Shown here piece by piece: positions 46,215 through 57,209 of a stretch of 64,000 nucleotides of DNA. Numbering within the stretch: position 1 is the stretch's first letter; every line of letters begins with the position of its first letter. The stretch covers positions 37,256,276-37,320,275 of the forward strand of contig OX246741.1 in assembly GCA_945910005.1 (NCBI GenBank), given 5' to 3'. Made by a program: the position numbers and the translations under genes. This DNA is from Isoperla grammatica. Taxonomy: Eukaryota; Arthropoda; Insecta; Plecoptera; Perlodidae. The notes beneath the pieces were generated by a model that saw only the letters and a list, made by a program, of their open reading frames with translations, ran no database searches and had not been told where the DNA came from.

Positions 46215-46568
46215 CAAGAGAAGCGAACGTCTCCATTAGACTTTTAGGGCACTCATTCTGTTTTTTTTTTCCTATATGTCGGTCGATAGCGGTCGAACGG
46301 AAAGTCCGATCAAGTTTAAATTTGGACCATCCACAAGCCTCGATGTGGATTAAAGGTATGTAGTTTTGTGGCAACATCATTTAATTGTTACAAAATTACA
46401 CCATAGTTACTGTAAAATACTTGTCTGAAACAAAATGGTGGCAAAATTTGAGATAGCCATGTGTTTGTAAAGATGTTTCGTATGAAAATGCGTATGAAAA
46501 GGGCAGTAAAATGATAAAGATCTAAAGTCGTATGCGAATACTGGCGTTGGGGCTGGTAACATACTTAC
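46215..46568. other. Intron of the IR gene, no exon seen
   Basis: Holds a T-run and the second, inverted copy of the dispersed repeat (46283-46352). No exon continuing the IR frame is visible; by inference this is intron. Confidence 0.5.
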
Positions 46569-46786
46569 ATTGGAGAGTCTGTAGACCAGAGGCACGTTGA
46601 ACTGGCCGAGTTTGTAGTTACCATCTTTAAGCAAGCCTGCAATATCGTGGAAGGGAATCTCCACATTGTGAACGGTGAGGAAGGAGATGAGAACACTGGA
46701 ATATGCTGATAGAATCACCACAGACACCAAGAGAGCTGTCAGGAAGACCACTCGACACGATGCAGGGTTCGGTATTATGTCCCAGC
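46569..46786 (-). CDS. Ionotropic receptor exon: pore end, TM2 and S2 start
   Basis: A 218-bp internal exon. On the minus strand it is bounded by an acceptor TGTCTGCAG and a consensus donor GTAAGTATG. It encodes WDIIPNPASCRVVFLTALLV then SVVILSAYSSVLISFLTVHN, a hydrophobic membrane segment with the S-A-Y-S-S-x-L-I-S-F-L motif. That motif follows the pore in arthropod ionotropic receptors. Then come IPFHDIAGLLKDGNYKLG and LVYRLSN, the start of the second ligand-binding lobe. IRs are ion channels related to glutamate receptors, expressed in sensory neurons for smell, taste, humidity or temperature. The subtype cannot be told from this part. No further 3' exon is found in the 46 kb to the left, so the next intron is very long or the gene is incomplete. 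Confidence 0.82.
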
Positions 46787-47086
46787 CTGCAGACAACCAT
46801 CAGTATTAATGATAGACCAGCTGGAGTTAGGAACACCACGCGACTCTAGCTAGTAGCTAGTACCATTTTCCTGTTACAAAACTATTATATAGGCCATGTT
46901 GATACGGCGGGTTTCGTAATGTGTTCACGTTTCACACTAGTCTGCTCACATTACGTCAGTATTTGGCGCATTAGTCCATTCGGCTTGGTCGAGCTTCAAA
47001 ACGGAGCTTTGAGACGTCATTAAATTGATTTTCAAGACTACCAGTACCCAACTAAATTTGGCACAAAGACATATTCCCACTCAGCT

Positions 47087-47230
47087 TTTTTTTAAATTCA
47101 TTTTTATTTTATTCAACAGGACGTAGGTAAAACTGTCCTGTTTACATTCAACTATTCAACAAAGGAGAACTGGCCGGCCACTCACAATTTGTGTTTACTA
47201 ACTATTGTGTTAACTATCCTAAAAAAGAAG
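47087..47230 (-). mobile_element. 3' tail of an unidentified LINE
   Basis: On the minus strand the sequence has a hairpin (AACAGGACAG and CGTCCTGTT), an AATAAA signal and an A-rich tail. This is typical of 5'-truncated CR1-like copies. No coding part remains. Confidence 0.5.
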
Positions 47231-47508
47231 ACATTAACTGATGTCCAAGACATTAACTGATTTGTTTCTCAGACATATTCTTAGATTTTAACGAAGAGGT
47301 CCTCACAAATACAATCCCTGATGCCATGTTTGGTGACCATTTATTGTATTGAATAATTTAATATTTTGATTCATATCATATAATGAATATATGGGTTCGC
47401 AGAAAAGAGCACAGCTACAAACACAAGCTGTGACTGCCAACCCATACTAAGAGTAACTAAACACTAAATAAAAATGAATACATAAAATTATATAGAACAA
47501 CTGTGAAA

Positions 47509-47605
47509 AGCAAGGTCTACTTGATCTCCGCCTAGCGGAGGCTCGTCGAACTCCCAACTTTGGAGTTCGACAAGCCTCCGCCAGGCGGAGAACAAGTAGA
47601 CCTTG
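47509..47605. repeat. Near-perfect 97-bp palindrome (mini-MITE)
   Basis: AAGGTCTACTTG...CAAGTAGACCTT with about 44-bp arms around AACTTTGG, plus internal palindromes such as CTCCGCCTAGCGGAG. Flanks share TGAAAAG, possibly a target duplication. In RNA it would form a long hairpin within the IR intron. Confidence 0.75.
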
Positions 47606-47644
47606 ATGAAAAGGTAAGGCAATTAATTGAACATTGCACCATAA

Positions 47645-48280
47645 AGCCGCATTCACATAAATTACTATTGATTATTGACTATTGACTATTGATTATTGAC
47701 TACCCAAAGAAAGATATGAACACTACACAACTAAGTTCTTTGACACGTATGATCTGCCACCTAGAACAAATGAATCGAACTGATTGACAAACAACGAGCT
47801 GTCAAAATAATAAAATTGCAACATTATGAAGAAAACGAGGTATGTCGATAGTAACTGTTCACCAGTAAAACGTTTAATGATGGGCTTAACCAAGTTGTGA
47901 AGGTTTTGTATGTTTTTTGTTTGTTTTGAAGATTTGTTTTCAAAATAAGAATATTTTATTGTTTGACAGCTTCATAGAAATAATAAATAAATAATATTCG
48001 CCGGAAATAGTCAAAAACAAATATACACTTGACAGTAATTGAGTAGTGGTATTGACTTCCGTTGCTCCACATTCATTGGCTGAACGCGAACGTTCTGATT
48101 GGTTGTGACTATGACTTTGAGATATTTTCATTTCGTTAGTCAATAGTCAATAATCAAAAGTCAAAAGTAAAGTTGTGTGAACGTCAGCACGTATACGCCT
48201 ATGGTTCAATTCGCTTAATCAATAGTCAATAGTCAACAGTCAATAGTCAATAGTCAATAGTCATTTGTGTGAACGCGGCT
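47645..48280. mobile_element. Harbinger-type MITE with subterminal repeats
   Basis: The ends AGCCGCATTCACATAAA and TTTGTGTGAACGCGGCT are inverted, flanked by TAA (47642-47644, 48281-48283). A 3-bp TAA duplication fits PIF/Harbinger. Inside each end lie tandem copies of the near-10-bp motif CTATTGATTA/CTATTGA in opposite orientation (about 47665-47703 and 48218-48263). No transposase is present. It ends 156 bp from the upstream IR exon. Confidence 0.8.
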
Positions 48281-48436
48281 TAACACTACAAAGACCTAAC
48301 AAAAATAAAATATAGAAACAACAAAATAGAAAACAGAAAACAGTGTTACAAAAGTATTTAAGTAAAATGAAGTATAAAAGCAGAAGAAAGAGAAAATATA
48401 GAAAACTATATTTAACTAAATATGAAATGAGCGCAC

Positions 48437-48595
48437 TTTGATGTAGGAAAAGAGAGAAGATGCAGAAGATGGACTCGGAGTAGGTAAACCTCGTGATCTG
48501 CTCGTCTCCCTCCTGACCAATGAAGAAGTGTTTGATCTTCATGAGCGAGCAGAGCCAGAAGCCGAGGACAAAGATGGAAGCCACGATCACAAGCC
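48437..48595 (-). CDS. Ionotropic receptor exon: TM1 and pore, 5' cut by gap
   Basis: The minus-strand frame starts at an assembly gap and reads IVASIFVLGFWLCSLMKIKH (first membrane segment), then GDEQITRFTYSESIFCIFSL and FLHQ, where IRs have the pore region. The donor after CATCAAA is GTGCGC, weak but in the right place. Splicing to the 46786 exon in phase 1 places a tryptophan right after the pore glutamine, as in other IRs. The 5' part, including the first ligand-binding lobe, lies in or beyond the gap. Confidence 0.75.
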
Positions 48596-48795
48596 NNNNN
48601 NNNNNNNNNNNNNNNNNNNNNNNNNNNNNNNNNNNNNNNNNNNNNNNNNNNNNNNNNNNNNNNNNNNNNNNNNNNNNNNNNNNNNNNNNNNNNNNNNNNN
48701 NNNNNNNNNNNNNNNNNNNNNNNNNNNNNNNNNNNNNNNNNNNNNNNNNNNNNNNNNNNNNNNNNNNNNNNNNNNNNNNNNNNNNNNNNNNNNNN
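48596..48795. other. Assembly gap (200 N)
   Basis: A run of exactly 200 N. ORFs spanning it are meaningless. It interrupts the IR exon and abuts a (GA)n array, which probably caused the gap. Confidence 1.
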
Positions 48796-48841
<46 letters not shown>

Positions 48842-48855
48842 GAGAGAGAGAGAGG

Positions 48856-48896
<41 letters not shown>
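48796..48896 (+). repeat. (GA)n microsatellite
   Basis: About 100 bp of GA with a few single-base interruptions, cut at its left by the gap. Confidence 0.95.
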
Positions 48897-48897
<1 letters not shown>

Positions 48898-49138
48898 CGG
48901 AAGAGTTATGTGTGTCTGCAGATTTATTGATCTTGGTAACTATTAGTGTCCGCAAATGCAACCAATGCCCTTTGTTGTCTTTCTACTTAAATTATGTTTT
49001 ATTTATGTTTTATTAATATGTATTTATAATCATGTATTAACTGTGAGTCTTTGACTTACTGACTGATGTTTTTCAATTTATTGTATTGTATTGTATTATA
49101 TTGCACTTGTGGGGCAGTAGCCCCGTTGCTAATACAGA
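48897..49138. other. No gene recognised
   Basis: Short AT-rich spacer with a (TTGTA)n run near 49080-49098. Confidence 0.4.
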
Positions 49139-49318
<180 letters not shown>

Positions 49319-50335
49319 TCGCCTGTGTACCTGCTGCTCTGGACGAAGCCCCATTAAATTGACGTGTACTTAATCCTTTGATGGACATCATGGTTTGAAC
49401 AGCCAGCCTAGCAAATTCCTAATCATTTGACTTTTAGATAGATCACTATTCACTAGGTAAGCAAGTTGAACTTTCACACAATTACGCACTCTGTGTAAGC
49501 TTTGCACGATACACACGCTGTACTATGTACTAGGAGGAGCGATTCTCTAATACATGTTACTCGCACGGCGTTCGGTACGGTGTGATTATCGAACTAATTG
49601 ATCTCTATTGTGTGCATCAAAACAACAACTCACTAAGTGATAAACAAATTCTTTAATCGATTGCTACCTAATTACACCCAATTTGAGAAAAGCTTGAATT
49701 TTTATGAAGTGGTTTTTTGAATTTCGTTTCGAGGACAAAAACGAAGTGTTTGACGGAGTCACTGACGTTAACAACATTCATTACATAGCCCGAGTTAAGC
49801 GATTAAAATATAAGAACATGATTTTCATAATACTAAAGTTAACTCAATCGACAACAAACCATCGCTCGTTTCATCATTGTACAACAAAACAAACTGAAAA
49901 GTAGATGTCAAATAAAGGAATATAAACAATAGGGAATGTGCATGAATTTTCTACAGCTCTGTAAGTAGCCTACGTGGGATAAATTGTTATTCATCTAAAG
50001 ACATGAGAAACCTAATTTAAAAGTTTTAAAAATTAACTCATTATACTTCTATAAATGTTCAAAGATTTTGATTGTCTGTTTCCCGCACTATTATTTTTAA
50101 ACGATATGTGACGTCACAATCCATGTAAATCACTGCTTATATGAATGACTTTGCCACCGCTTCCTAGACGAAACAATCAAATTTTCAAGGTGATCAAGCC
50201 AAAGCTTTGATCAAGCTAACCTTGTCAAAATTTTCACTCAAGCCGTTGTCAAGTCTGCTTTATATAAATAACAACACCCTTTTTATTTTATTATGAACAC
50301 ACACACAGTAGATCACTGATGATGTTAAAGCCTTA
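49319..50335. other. No gene recognised
   Basis: Unassigned AT-rich DNA. No conserved frame, element end or exon could be supported. Confidence 0.4.
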
Positions 50336-50482
50336 GGTTGGAATTCATAGTCGGCCCCTACACATAGGGGCGCCCATTGTTACCAAGGTAACAATTGTTT
50401 GCATGTTATTTCCCATAAACAAAACAAATCCATAGCAACAATGGGTGCCCCTAGGTGTAGGGGCCGACTATGAATTCCAACC
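50336..50482. mobile_element. Harbinger-type MITE with perfect-looking inverted ends
   Basis: GGTTGGAATTCATAGTCGG and its inverse CCGACTATGAATTCCAACC bound 147 bp. The arms extend about 48 bp each with only one or two mismatches. TTA flanks it at 50333-50335 and 50483-50485. Size, arms and TTA duplication fit a Tourist/Harbinger MITE, and the near-perfect arms suggest recent activity. Confidence 0.85.
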
Positions 50483-50485
50483 TTA

Positions 50486-53400
50486 ATACTGTAGAGCCCT
50501 ATCTATCATTTTACAATGTCTTAGCTTAACGACAATTGCGGTATACATGAAACTATGTCCTGCACACATTTAAAAATCAGATATTAAAGAGATATGCTAT
50601 TTTTAACATTATTCAAATTATGATGAATTAACTGATTATTAATTGACCATCTTCATTCAATTGATTTGTGTAGCATATTGTATCGAAACTCTGACATTTA
50701 CAAAATGTACAAGACAGGTTATTCTCACGACACGCATAATTTTTAGTGGCAAATTTTTCATTAGTGCAAGCTTTTAGAAATTATTCTAAAAGACAATTAT
50801 TCGGGATTAATGGAACCAGTAGTTCGTCTGCTTTCTCAAAGCCAAATAATGTTGTCTAAGAAGACGTATCAGAATTAAAATGGTTATCATTCGTACAATA
50901 GCACGCATGCCATTGAGATTTATTGAATTGCTAGTAGGTGGTAAATCCACATTGGCTTTACACTGGTGATATTTCCAATGTCTTAGTTTATCCATAGTCT
51001 TCCATGTCGTGTTACTCCACGAACTAAGAACTCTTCAGCCTTTAGGATTTCATCCTATGTTAAAAAAGCAGTTCTTCTAAAGTTCATTTAATGGGATCTG
51101 CGTTAAGAGCAGATTTTGCCAAACTTGCTAGTGAAATCGCAACCTGAGTGTGCAGTGCAGGAAGAATATCGTCCATGTTACCCATTGTACCCAATGTATG
51201 AATTGAAATTAACCGTGTTGAATCACCAACTCCACCTCTTACTCAGAGCTCGTGTAATCCTACATGTTGCATATCTTAAAGTATAACAGTAAACGTACAA
51301 TTACATCAGTATCAGAAGAATGTACTATAATTCAACGTGCCCGACTTTGCAGCATGAAACGCGTGAGGTATTAATTGTCATGTAAGTTTCTTCAACAAGT
51401 TCATGCAAGTGCCCTGAATGGACTGGCAAGGCAATGTTCACTATCAATCAACTGGCTTGTGATAAAAACAATGTTTGTGTCTAGTTTTTCTGCTTTATCT
51501 TCAATAAGCGATTTTAAGAGGTGCTCTAATTTTAATTTAATATTTGATTATCAATAGTAAATATATTAAATGTGTACAAGACATAGTTTCATTTATACCG
51601 CACTCATTGTTTAGCTAATACGTTGTAAATGATAGGGCTCTACATTATTAGCGCTGTAACGTTAGCATTGCTCTGAGGTGTTAGGGTTTTTGCTTTAGAG
51701 AAATCACTAATATGATATGCAATTGCAGTAAAAACTTGTACTGAATTGTATGGTTTAACTTTTTAGTCCATGGATATAAGAGACGCATTGTACTGGGATA
51801 ATCAAACTGAGGAAAATTTCTAAATTGAAATATTAAGCATTGACTTCAAACTCTGTCTTTGTCGTCAATCTCTTGACAATTGTCAATATCTGTTTCTCTG
51901 TTCAAACCCTATAAAATAATAAATGTTTTCCCTTGAAATTGTCAAACGCAAATTTGTTTAAATAATCATAATAAGCATGAGAAAATGTGAGCAGTTACCG
52001 TTTATGCCTTATCCATAAAACCCATTTTTAATCACGCAAAATTGTAACGAATTGATTGCCTTTTGATGGTCTACTCGCAATACAAATCGCACGCTGCATC
52101 CAGCATTGTCTCAGAGCTTGGAAAGTAAATATTGGGGTAGAGGGGTAAGGGTGAGTAACCAGATTCCTGGAATTTGAAATAATTGAACCAAAGCTAACGC
52201 AATAATTCAATTCAAATAACAGAAGATAGTCTGAGAAGGCAAGACTACATAGACCGCACGCGCACCGCTCGGCGCCTGGCTTGGGCAACGCCGAGCGCGG
52301 CAAGAGAGCGTAGCGCGACTCTTTAAAAATTCATATCTCGGGAAGTAATCTAACTAGAGACTTCACTTTGATTGCATTGTTTTTTAAATAAAGCTATCTA
52401 AAACGTTTATATAAAGTACTTTTTCAGTTATTACGCTCCAATAAGAGTTATAAGCTTAACATTCCGAAACTAAAAACATTAAGTAGGAAAATGTTTTTTA
52501 AATGTATAATATAATTAATTAATTTGAAAATTGTTAACACAAGTACATTGTAATTAAAAAATGCTTTTTAAAAAAAACCAATGTTTTTTGAAATTGGTCA
52601 AGTACTTTGGTTTGTATGGCCATTAGTGTGAATTATATAAAATCCAAGATGGCGGCGTGTTTGGCCCTTTTACCAGCTAAGCACATCATGAATTACAAGT
52701 AAGTACACGTTGCTTAATCATATTTCAAGGTCAAAATGCGTCGACCTTTTTTGTAAGCAAAACGTCCTGGGCTGAAGGACTAATTGTTTTTAATAGTAAT
52801 TGGAATTCAAAATTAATTATTAGGCGCACTAGACATTAATTCGATTTTATATGTTTTTGGATACGATAATTTCCATATAAGCGTTATTTTATTTATCATT
52901 TTATTATTGGTTGATTGCTGATACATGGAAACTCACGTATGCCCCGTTTTGCCCGCCATAAATATGTGTGGAACTTTCAGCTCGTTTTTATAAATGAAAC
53001 TTTATTCTATGTCATCGAAATAAACAATTTTTGTAATCAGGAAGTTAATTCAAATCTAGTAAAATGCTAAACAAAAATGACGCATATTCCCTATTGATTA
53101 GCTGAACATTCTCGCACGGGCACTGTTCTCCGTCGTAATTAAGAGGGTTAAGGATGGCTTACTGTGAGCTATTTAACATGGGTTCTGGCTATCCCTCTAG
53201 TTCTGCCAAACAAAATCGGAAATAAACGCGTTTTTTGTGTGGCCAGTACATCTTATTCTCTGTGGGCCTATTTTCTAACATGTTGAAGAATTCTAATTAT
53301 GCAAACCATATGAATTTTATAAACTTCTTAAAAAGTATAGAAATAAACATTGAAATTTACCATATTTATTTACTCGGGTTTGAAAACAGGTACAAAAGAT

Positions 53401-53825
53401 CGAAAACATTCAAAACATTGGGATTTTCTGTGACTACAAGCCTGATTTTTTCTGTTGAGCTCACATTAAATATGTGGAAGTAAACGGTATTTTACAAGAT
53501 ATGTGCGTGCCGCGATCTTTATTTTCGCATGTTTTTAAGTTTTTTGTAGATTGTTGGGCTATGGCTGGAACAGTTCTGTCCTTGTTTTCGCTACTCGGTC
53601 GAGGCATGCGACAATTCCACTCCGATTACGAGTAGTGAGAGAAGAGAGAAGTGATTTGCCTATCTCCGTCTTTCTCTGTCAGTGTCTGTTTCGTTTCAAC
53701 GAGATCACCAGTGCATAGATATGTGTGATATTGACGTATCTTTGGCTTGGACCCATTTCAATACTATCATGAAACGTGGGTTGTGAAAATGGAAAAAATG
53801 TGATCACTGGCGCTCTAGCAAGATG
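50486..53825. other. Long AT-rich stretch, one weak exon candidate
   Basis: No convincing gene. A small GC-rich patch lies at about 52245-52320. At 52649-52698 (plus) a short frame, MAACLALLPAKHIMNY, starts inside an AAGATGGCGGC motif and ends at a consensus donor GTAAGT. AAGATGGCGGC is the YY1-type element that overlaps start codons in many housekeeping genes. I could not identify the protein or find a second exon, so this is only a candidate first exon. Confidence 0.3.
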
Positions 53826-54098
53826 GAGGTGGTGGCTCAGCGGTAAGACGCGATGCTCTAATTCGGGTGGTCGCCGGTTCGATTCCGGCCACCGGCAGTC
53901 CTGACTGAAGGTTTTTTCCCGAGGTTTTCCTCAGTCATAAAGGCGAATGCTGGGATTGAGTCCTACTATCAGCCCTCGGACATTCCTTCCCAGCTATTCA
54001 AACATCCTAATAACCTATAGTTAGTCACATGAAGAGGGGCACATCAGGTAAAGCTGGTGTGCACCCTATAACGGGTATTCCTACGAAAAATTAATAAA
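53826..54098 (+). mobile_element. tRNA-derived SINE, copy 2 (well preserved)
   Basis: The head has a Pol III A box (GTGGCTCAGCGGTAAG) and B box (GGTTCGATTCC) about 35 bp apart. The body includes GAGGTTTTCCTCAGTCATAA, GGCGAATGCTGGGATTGAGT and CACATGAAGAGGGGCAC. It ends in an AT-rich tail (AATTAATAAATTAAG). The cloverleaf is incomplete and the unit is far longer than a tRNA, so it is a SINE. Confidence 0.85.
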
Positions 54099-54308
54099 TT
54101 AAGAAGCGTTTTTTTTTCATATTTCCATTGTTACGTGTTTATAAGTACAAACTACGAAACGCGTATTAAATCAGTTTTAATAACTGAATAGGATAGACAT
54201 TAAATAAATAAATAAATTTCAATAAATAAATAATGTGTTTACTCGTATAGTTGAGCCATGTGTTGTACGTATTTCCATTGTTACGTGTTTGTAAGTACAA
54301 AGTACAAA
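54099..54308 (+). repeat. Tandem-repeat unit flanking the next element
   Basis: TTTCCATTGTTACGTGTTT occurs at about 54121 and 54271, and again at about 56874 beyond the next element. AACTACGAAACGCGTATTAA occurs at about 54150 and 56811. The next element therefore lies within a short tandem repeat of about 150 bp. Contains ATAAATAA-rich simple sequence. Confidence 0.6.
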
Positions 54309-56805
54309 CAAATACCTTACTAACTAGCTGCGCTAGAATACTGGACACTGCCGTGAAATAGTGGCGAAAAGCCGACACTAGCGCCACTACCGGAGCGGTT
54401 CGATCGAAATTGATTGCTTAGGTTCAAAGCAGTAGTAAATTAATGTGCTGGCCCCCCGCACGTGACTTTTTCCCCCGGTCTGTCGCTACAGTTTTTGGCA
54501 CCATGTCTTTGGCTACACGTGGGTATTTTTTTCGAGTCTGTGTGTCAACCCCTTTTCCACCCCCGACGTGTTTTATCTCGCCAAGTGTGCGTATTTGGCG
54601 CTCCGGTTTTGCGGGAAAAATTGTAAAAAATTCAAATGTTTTTTTGGGATTTTTTCGATGCTTGTGATCCCAAGTCAATTGAATGGTGCATCTTTTGGTG
54701 TGCCCTACAAGAATATATATTGTCCCGTTCAAAAGTTACGGACACCCAAACACGAAAGTTTTACGAAAACTGAGACCGGAAACGGAGGCCGGATTTGGTA
54801 CGTTTTTAACGCGTCACATTCAAACGGCCCTGCCCGTCGAACCAAACGAGATATAACGTTCGTTTTTGTTTCGTTACCAACGCTTACCATCTAGGTAACT
54901 GGGATTTGGAATTTTTTTGGATTTGTCCCGGAACTTTCGTCAATCAAATTGTGTACATTTGGTAAAGTGAGTTTTTAAAAAGCGCGTGTAACACTTTTTT
55001 TTCCACATTTTTTGTTTGAAAACTTTCTCGACTTTTTCATTTTAAAAAATAACCACTAATATTGATTATTAACGAAGCGATTTTTGAGTTTCGTCCCGGA
55101 TGCTTAGTTATGGGCACTTTTCCATTTTCTCTACACGGTTTCAGTTTTGATTTTTTTGCGTCAAGTTGGTACTTTCGAAATGGGTTTTTTTTCTTTGTCT
55201 CGATACTGAAAGCTCTATTGAACAGGGGCATGAAAAAACATTTTCAAAAAGTCACCCTTACACTGAATGACAGACGTTCGCGCAACGCATTTTTCACAGC
55301 GTTAAGAAAACACGCATACAAAAGTTTTCTTTTTGTATATTATAAGTGTTATAAATACGTCATATAACAAATAATTGTGTTTAGTATTAATAAATGGACA
55401 TTTGTCTATTTGAAAACGTTACTTTAAAAAATTATACTTTACGGGTGTTCGAGTTATGGTGCTTTAACAGATTTCATCCGTCTCGTATTTTGGCCGGTAT
55501 TTGTCTATGAGAATTTTTCAATGTCTTAAAAAAGCATGTTGGAGTTTTTTTAAATTTTTTTCGACCACATTCGACCGGTTTGTGTACTGACTGCTTGTAT
55601 GTTTTTATTGACAAATGCCTAAATGTATTACTAAATGGTTTTATAAAAGCTCAGAACAACAATTTGAAACGTCTTGTATTAGGAAAAAAAATACAAAAGC
55701 ACAAAAATTACTGCATTTGTAGACGTTTGGAGACCCGGTACTCACGGGCGTTACTGTTCTTATGTACTTCTGTTACTGCATGTATGTATATCCTACTGTA
55801 AGTAGTTATACAGTAATTAAATCATTTTAAAATTTTTTAAAAATGTTGATTTATTACCATATTCTTATATATTTTCAAAATTAGTGATAACAAAAGTGAT
55901 AAGGGGTAGGGGGGGGGGGGGTTGCCATGTGTCTATTGAATGTAGGCTTGGGGTGCCTTGAGTCAAAAAAGGTTGGGAACCACTGTTATACAGTATCATA
56001 TTATATGTTATTATTATATGTATACTTTGTGTTATTAATTAGGCTGTAACCTATATTACTTTTATATGAAACATGTTTTACTCTGCTAAATCCATACTAC
56101 CTAGTACCTACTAAATGTTTACGTAACAGACTTTCTTTCATTCATATTATTATGCACCTTTCATATCCTTCATTGTGTCTTTTGTGTTTTGTGGAAGAGG
56201 GAAATTGTGCGAAATTACGTGGGTTAAGATTGTGTACAGAATATTAAGAAAGGTGCAATCAGTGGTGCAATTATGAGTGAAGCTGATGCTATTGATAAGC
56301 ATGTGGTTGAGAGGCATGTGGCCTTCATAATAATATAGGGTTAATTCAAGTAGATACATTTTGAAGTCTGTATTGACAATTCATCAAAACCTCCCCCCTC
56401 CCGATTTCACCAATGGCTTGGTCCACCCACATACCAGCAATAAATAATGAGTCGATGATCATTCCGCCTACAGAACGTATAAATTATGCTTTCATGCAAT
56501 ACACATAGTTTGTTGTGGTTTCTAGTTAACCTATATATATCTCGGTCTTCTAAAGTAGTGGATCAATGAGAATGTTTGTTGTAATGTTCCAAATTAAAAC
56601 GTAAATGCCGAGCTCGCGGACGCAAAGGTCAAACCATATGCTACTTCGCTGACTCTTATGGGAAGCGCCATAGTAAATTCATATCTGCCGCGCAGCCATC
56701 GAACCGCTCCGACAGAATGCGCTACTTTCGCCGTTCGCCGCCTTCTTACATGCTAAACACCGCGATTGTCCTGTATTCTAGCGCAGCTGGTTACTAAGGT
56801 ATTTG
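54309..56805. mobile_element. Unclassified element with inverted ends, 7-bp duplication
   Basis: The left end CAAATACCTTACTAAC plus GCTGCGCTAGAATAC is inverted at the right (GTATTCTAGCGCAGC, GTTACTAAGGTATTTG). GTACAAA flanks it at 54302-54308 and 56806-56812. Similarity continues about 110 bp in, to CCGGAGCGGTTCGAT and its inverse. The interior has no recognisable transposase. Its left half (about 54440-55580) is a T-rich, G-poor stretch with several 70-108 codon ORFs on both strands that match nothing I know. A hAT-like end sits near 55985. Confidence 0.65.
55950..55985 (-). repeat. hAT (Charlie/Buster-like) terminus
   Basis: GTTGGGAACCACTG at the right, i.e. CAGTGGTTCCCAACC read inward, is the classic terminus of a hAT group. 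The flank TTATACAG resembles the sequence at 55805-55812, so a very short internal-deletion element is possible, but the left terminus is not clear. Confidence 0.45.
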
Positions 56806-56900
56806 GTACAAACTACGAAACGCGTATTAACTTATAATGTTTTCTCGTATAGTTGAGCCATGTGTTATACATATTTCCATTGTTACGTGTTTGTAAGTAC

Positions 56901-57198
56901 TGTAGCGTCGTCTAATATACAAATAACTGTTCTATAAATACTGCGTAATATTACTTTTATTTCCTCTTTTTAGAGATACAAAACACTCCTCCATTTCCCT
57001 TTTACAACAATCCCATTCTGTCTTTTCACCGCCTTCTCACTATTTCCAATCCTATAACTTAATCTGAATACTCCACGGTCTTCTTGATGCTTTATACAAT
57101 TCCAATTACACCGCCTTCTTACTATTTCCATTCCTATAATTACAATACTAATCTAAACTACTAATGACTAATATAGTGTAAGCAGGCACACCGTGACA
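56901..57198 (-). repeat. Gypsy 3' LTR (298 bp)
   Basis: Starts TGTAGCGTCGTC and ends CACCGTGACA on the plus strand. Inside it the minus strand has the polypurine tract AAGGGGGGGAGAA. Confidence 0.95.
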
Positions 57199-57209
57199 TT
57201 CTCCCCCCC

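Larger units (their letters stand above)
46787..48436 (-). other. IR gene intron with repeats
   Basis: A 1,650-bp phase-1 intron between the two IR exons, with donor AAA|GTGCGC (weak) and acceptor CTGCAG|GC. It contains a LINE tail at about 47087-47230, a 97-bp palindrome at 47509-47605 and a Harbinger-type MITE at 47645-48280. Confidence 0.7.

Noticed and set aside
48520..49016. ORFs crossing the N run
   Set aside because: They bridge unknown bases and a (GA)n array. Only the minus-strand IR exon left of the gap is supported.
53826..53900. tRNA gene
   Set aside because: A and B boxes are present but the cloverleaf is incomplete and a SINE body follows; the same holds for 25490-25572.
55806..55985. 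Complete 180-bp hAT element
   Set aside because: The right terminus is convincing, but the left end does not form a matching inverted repeat, so only the terminus was annotated.
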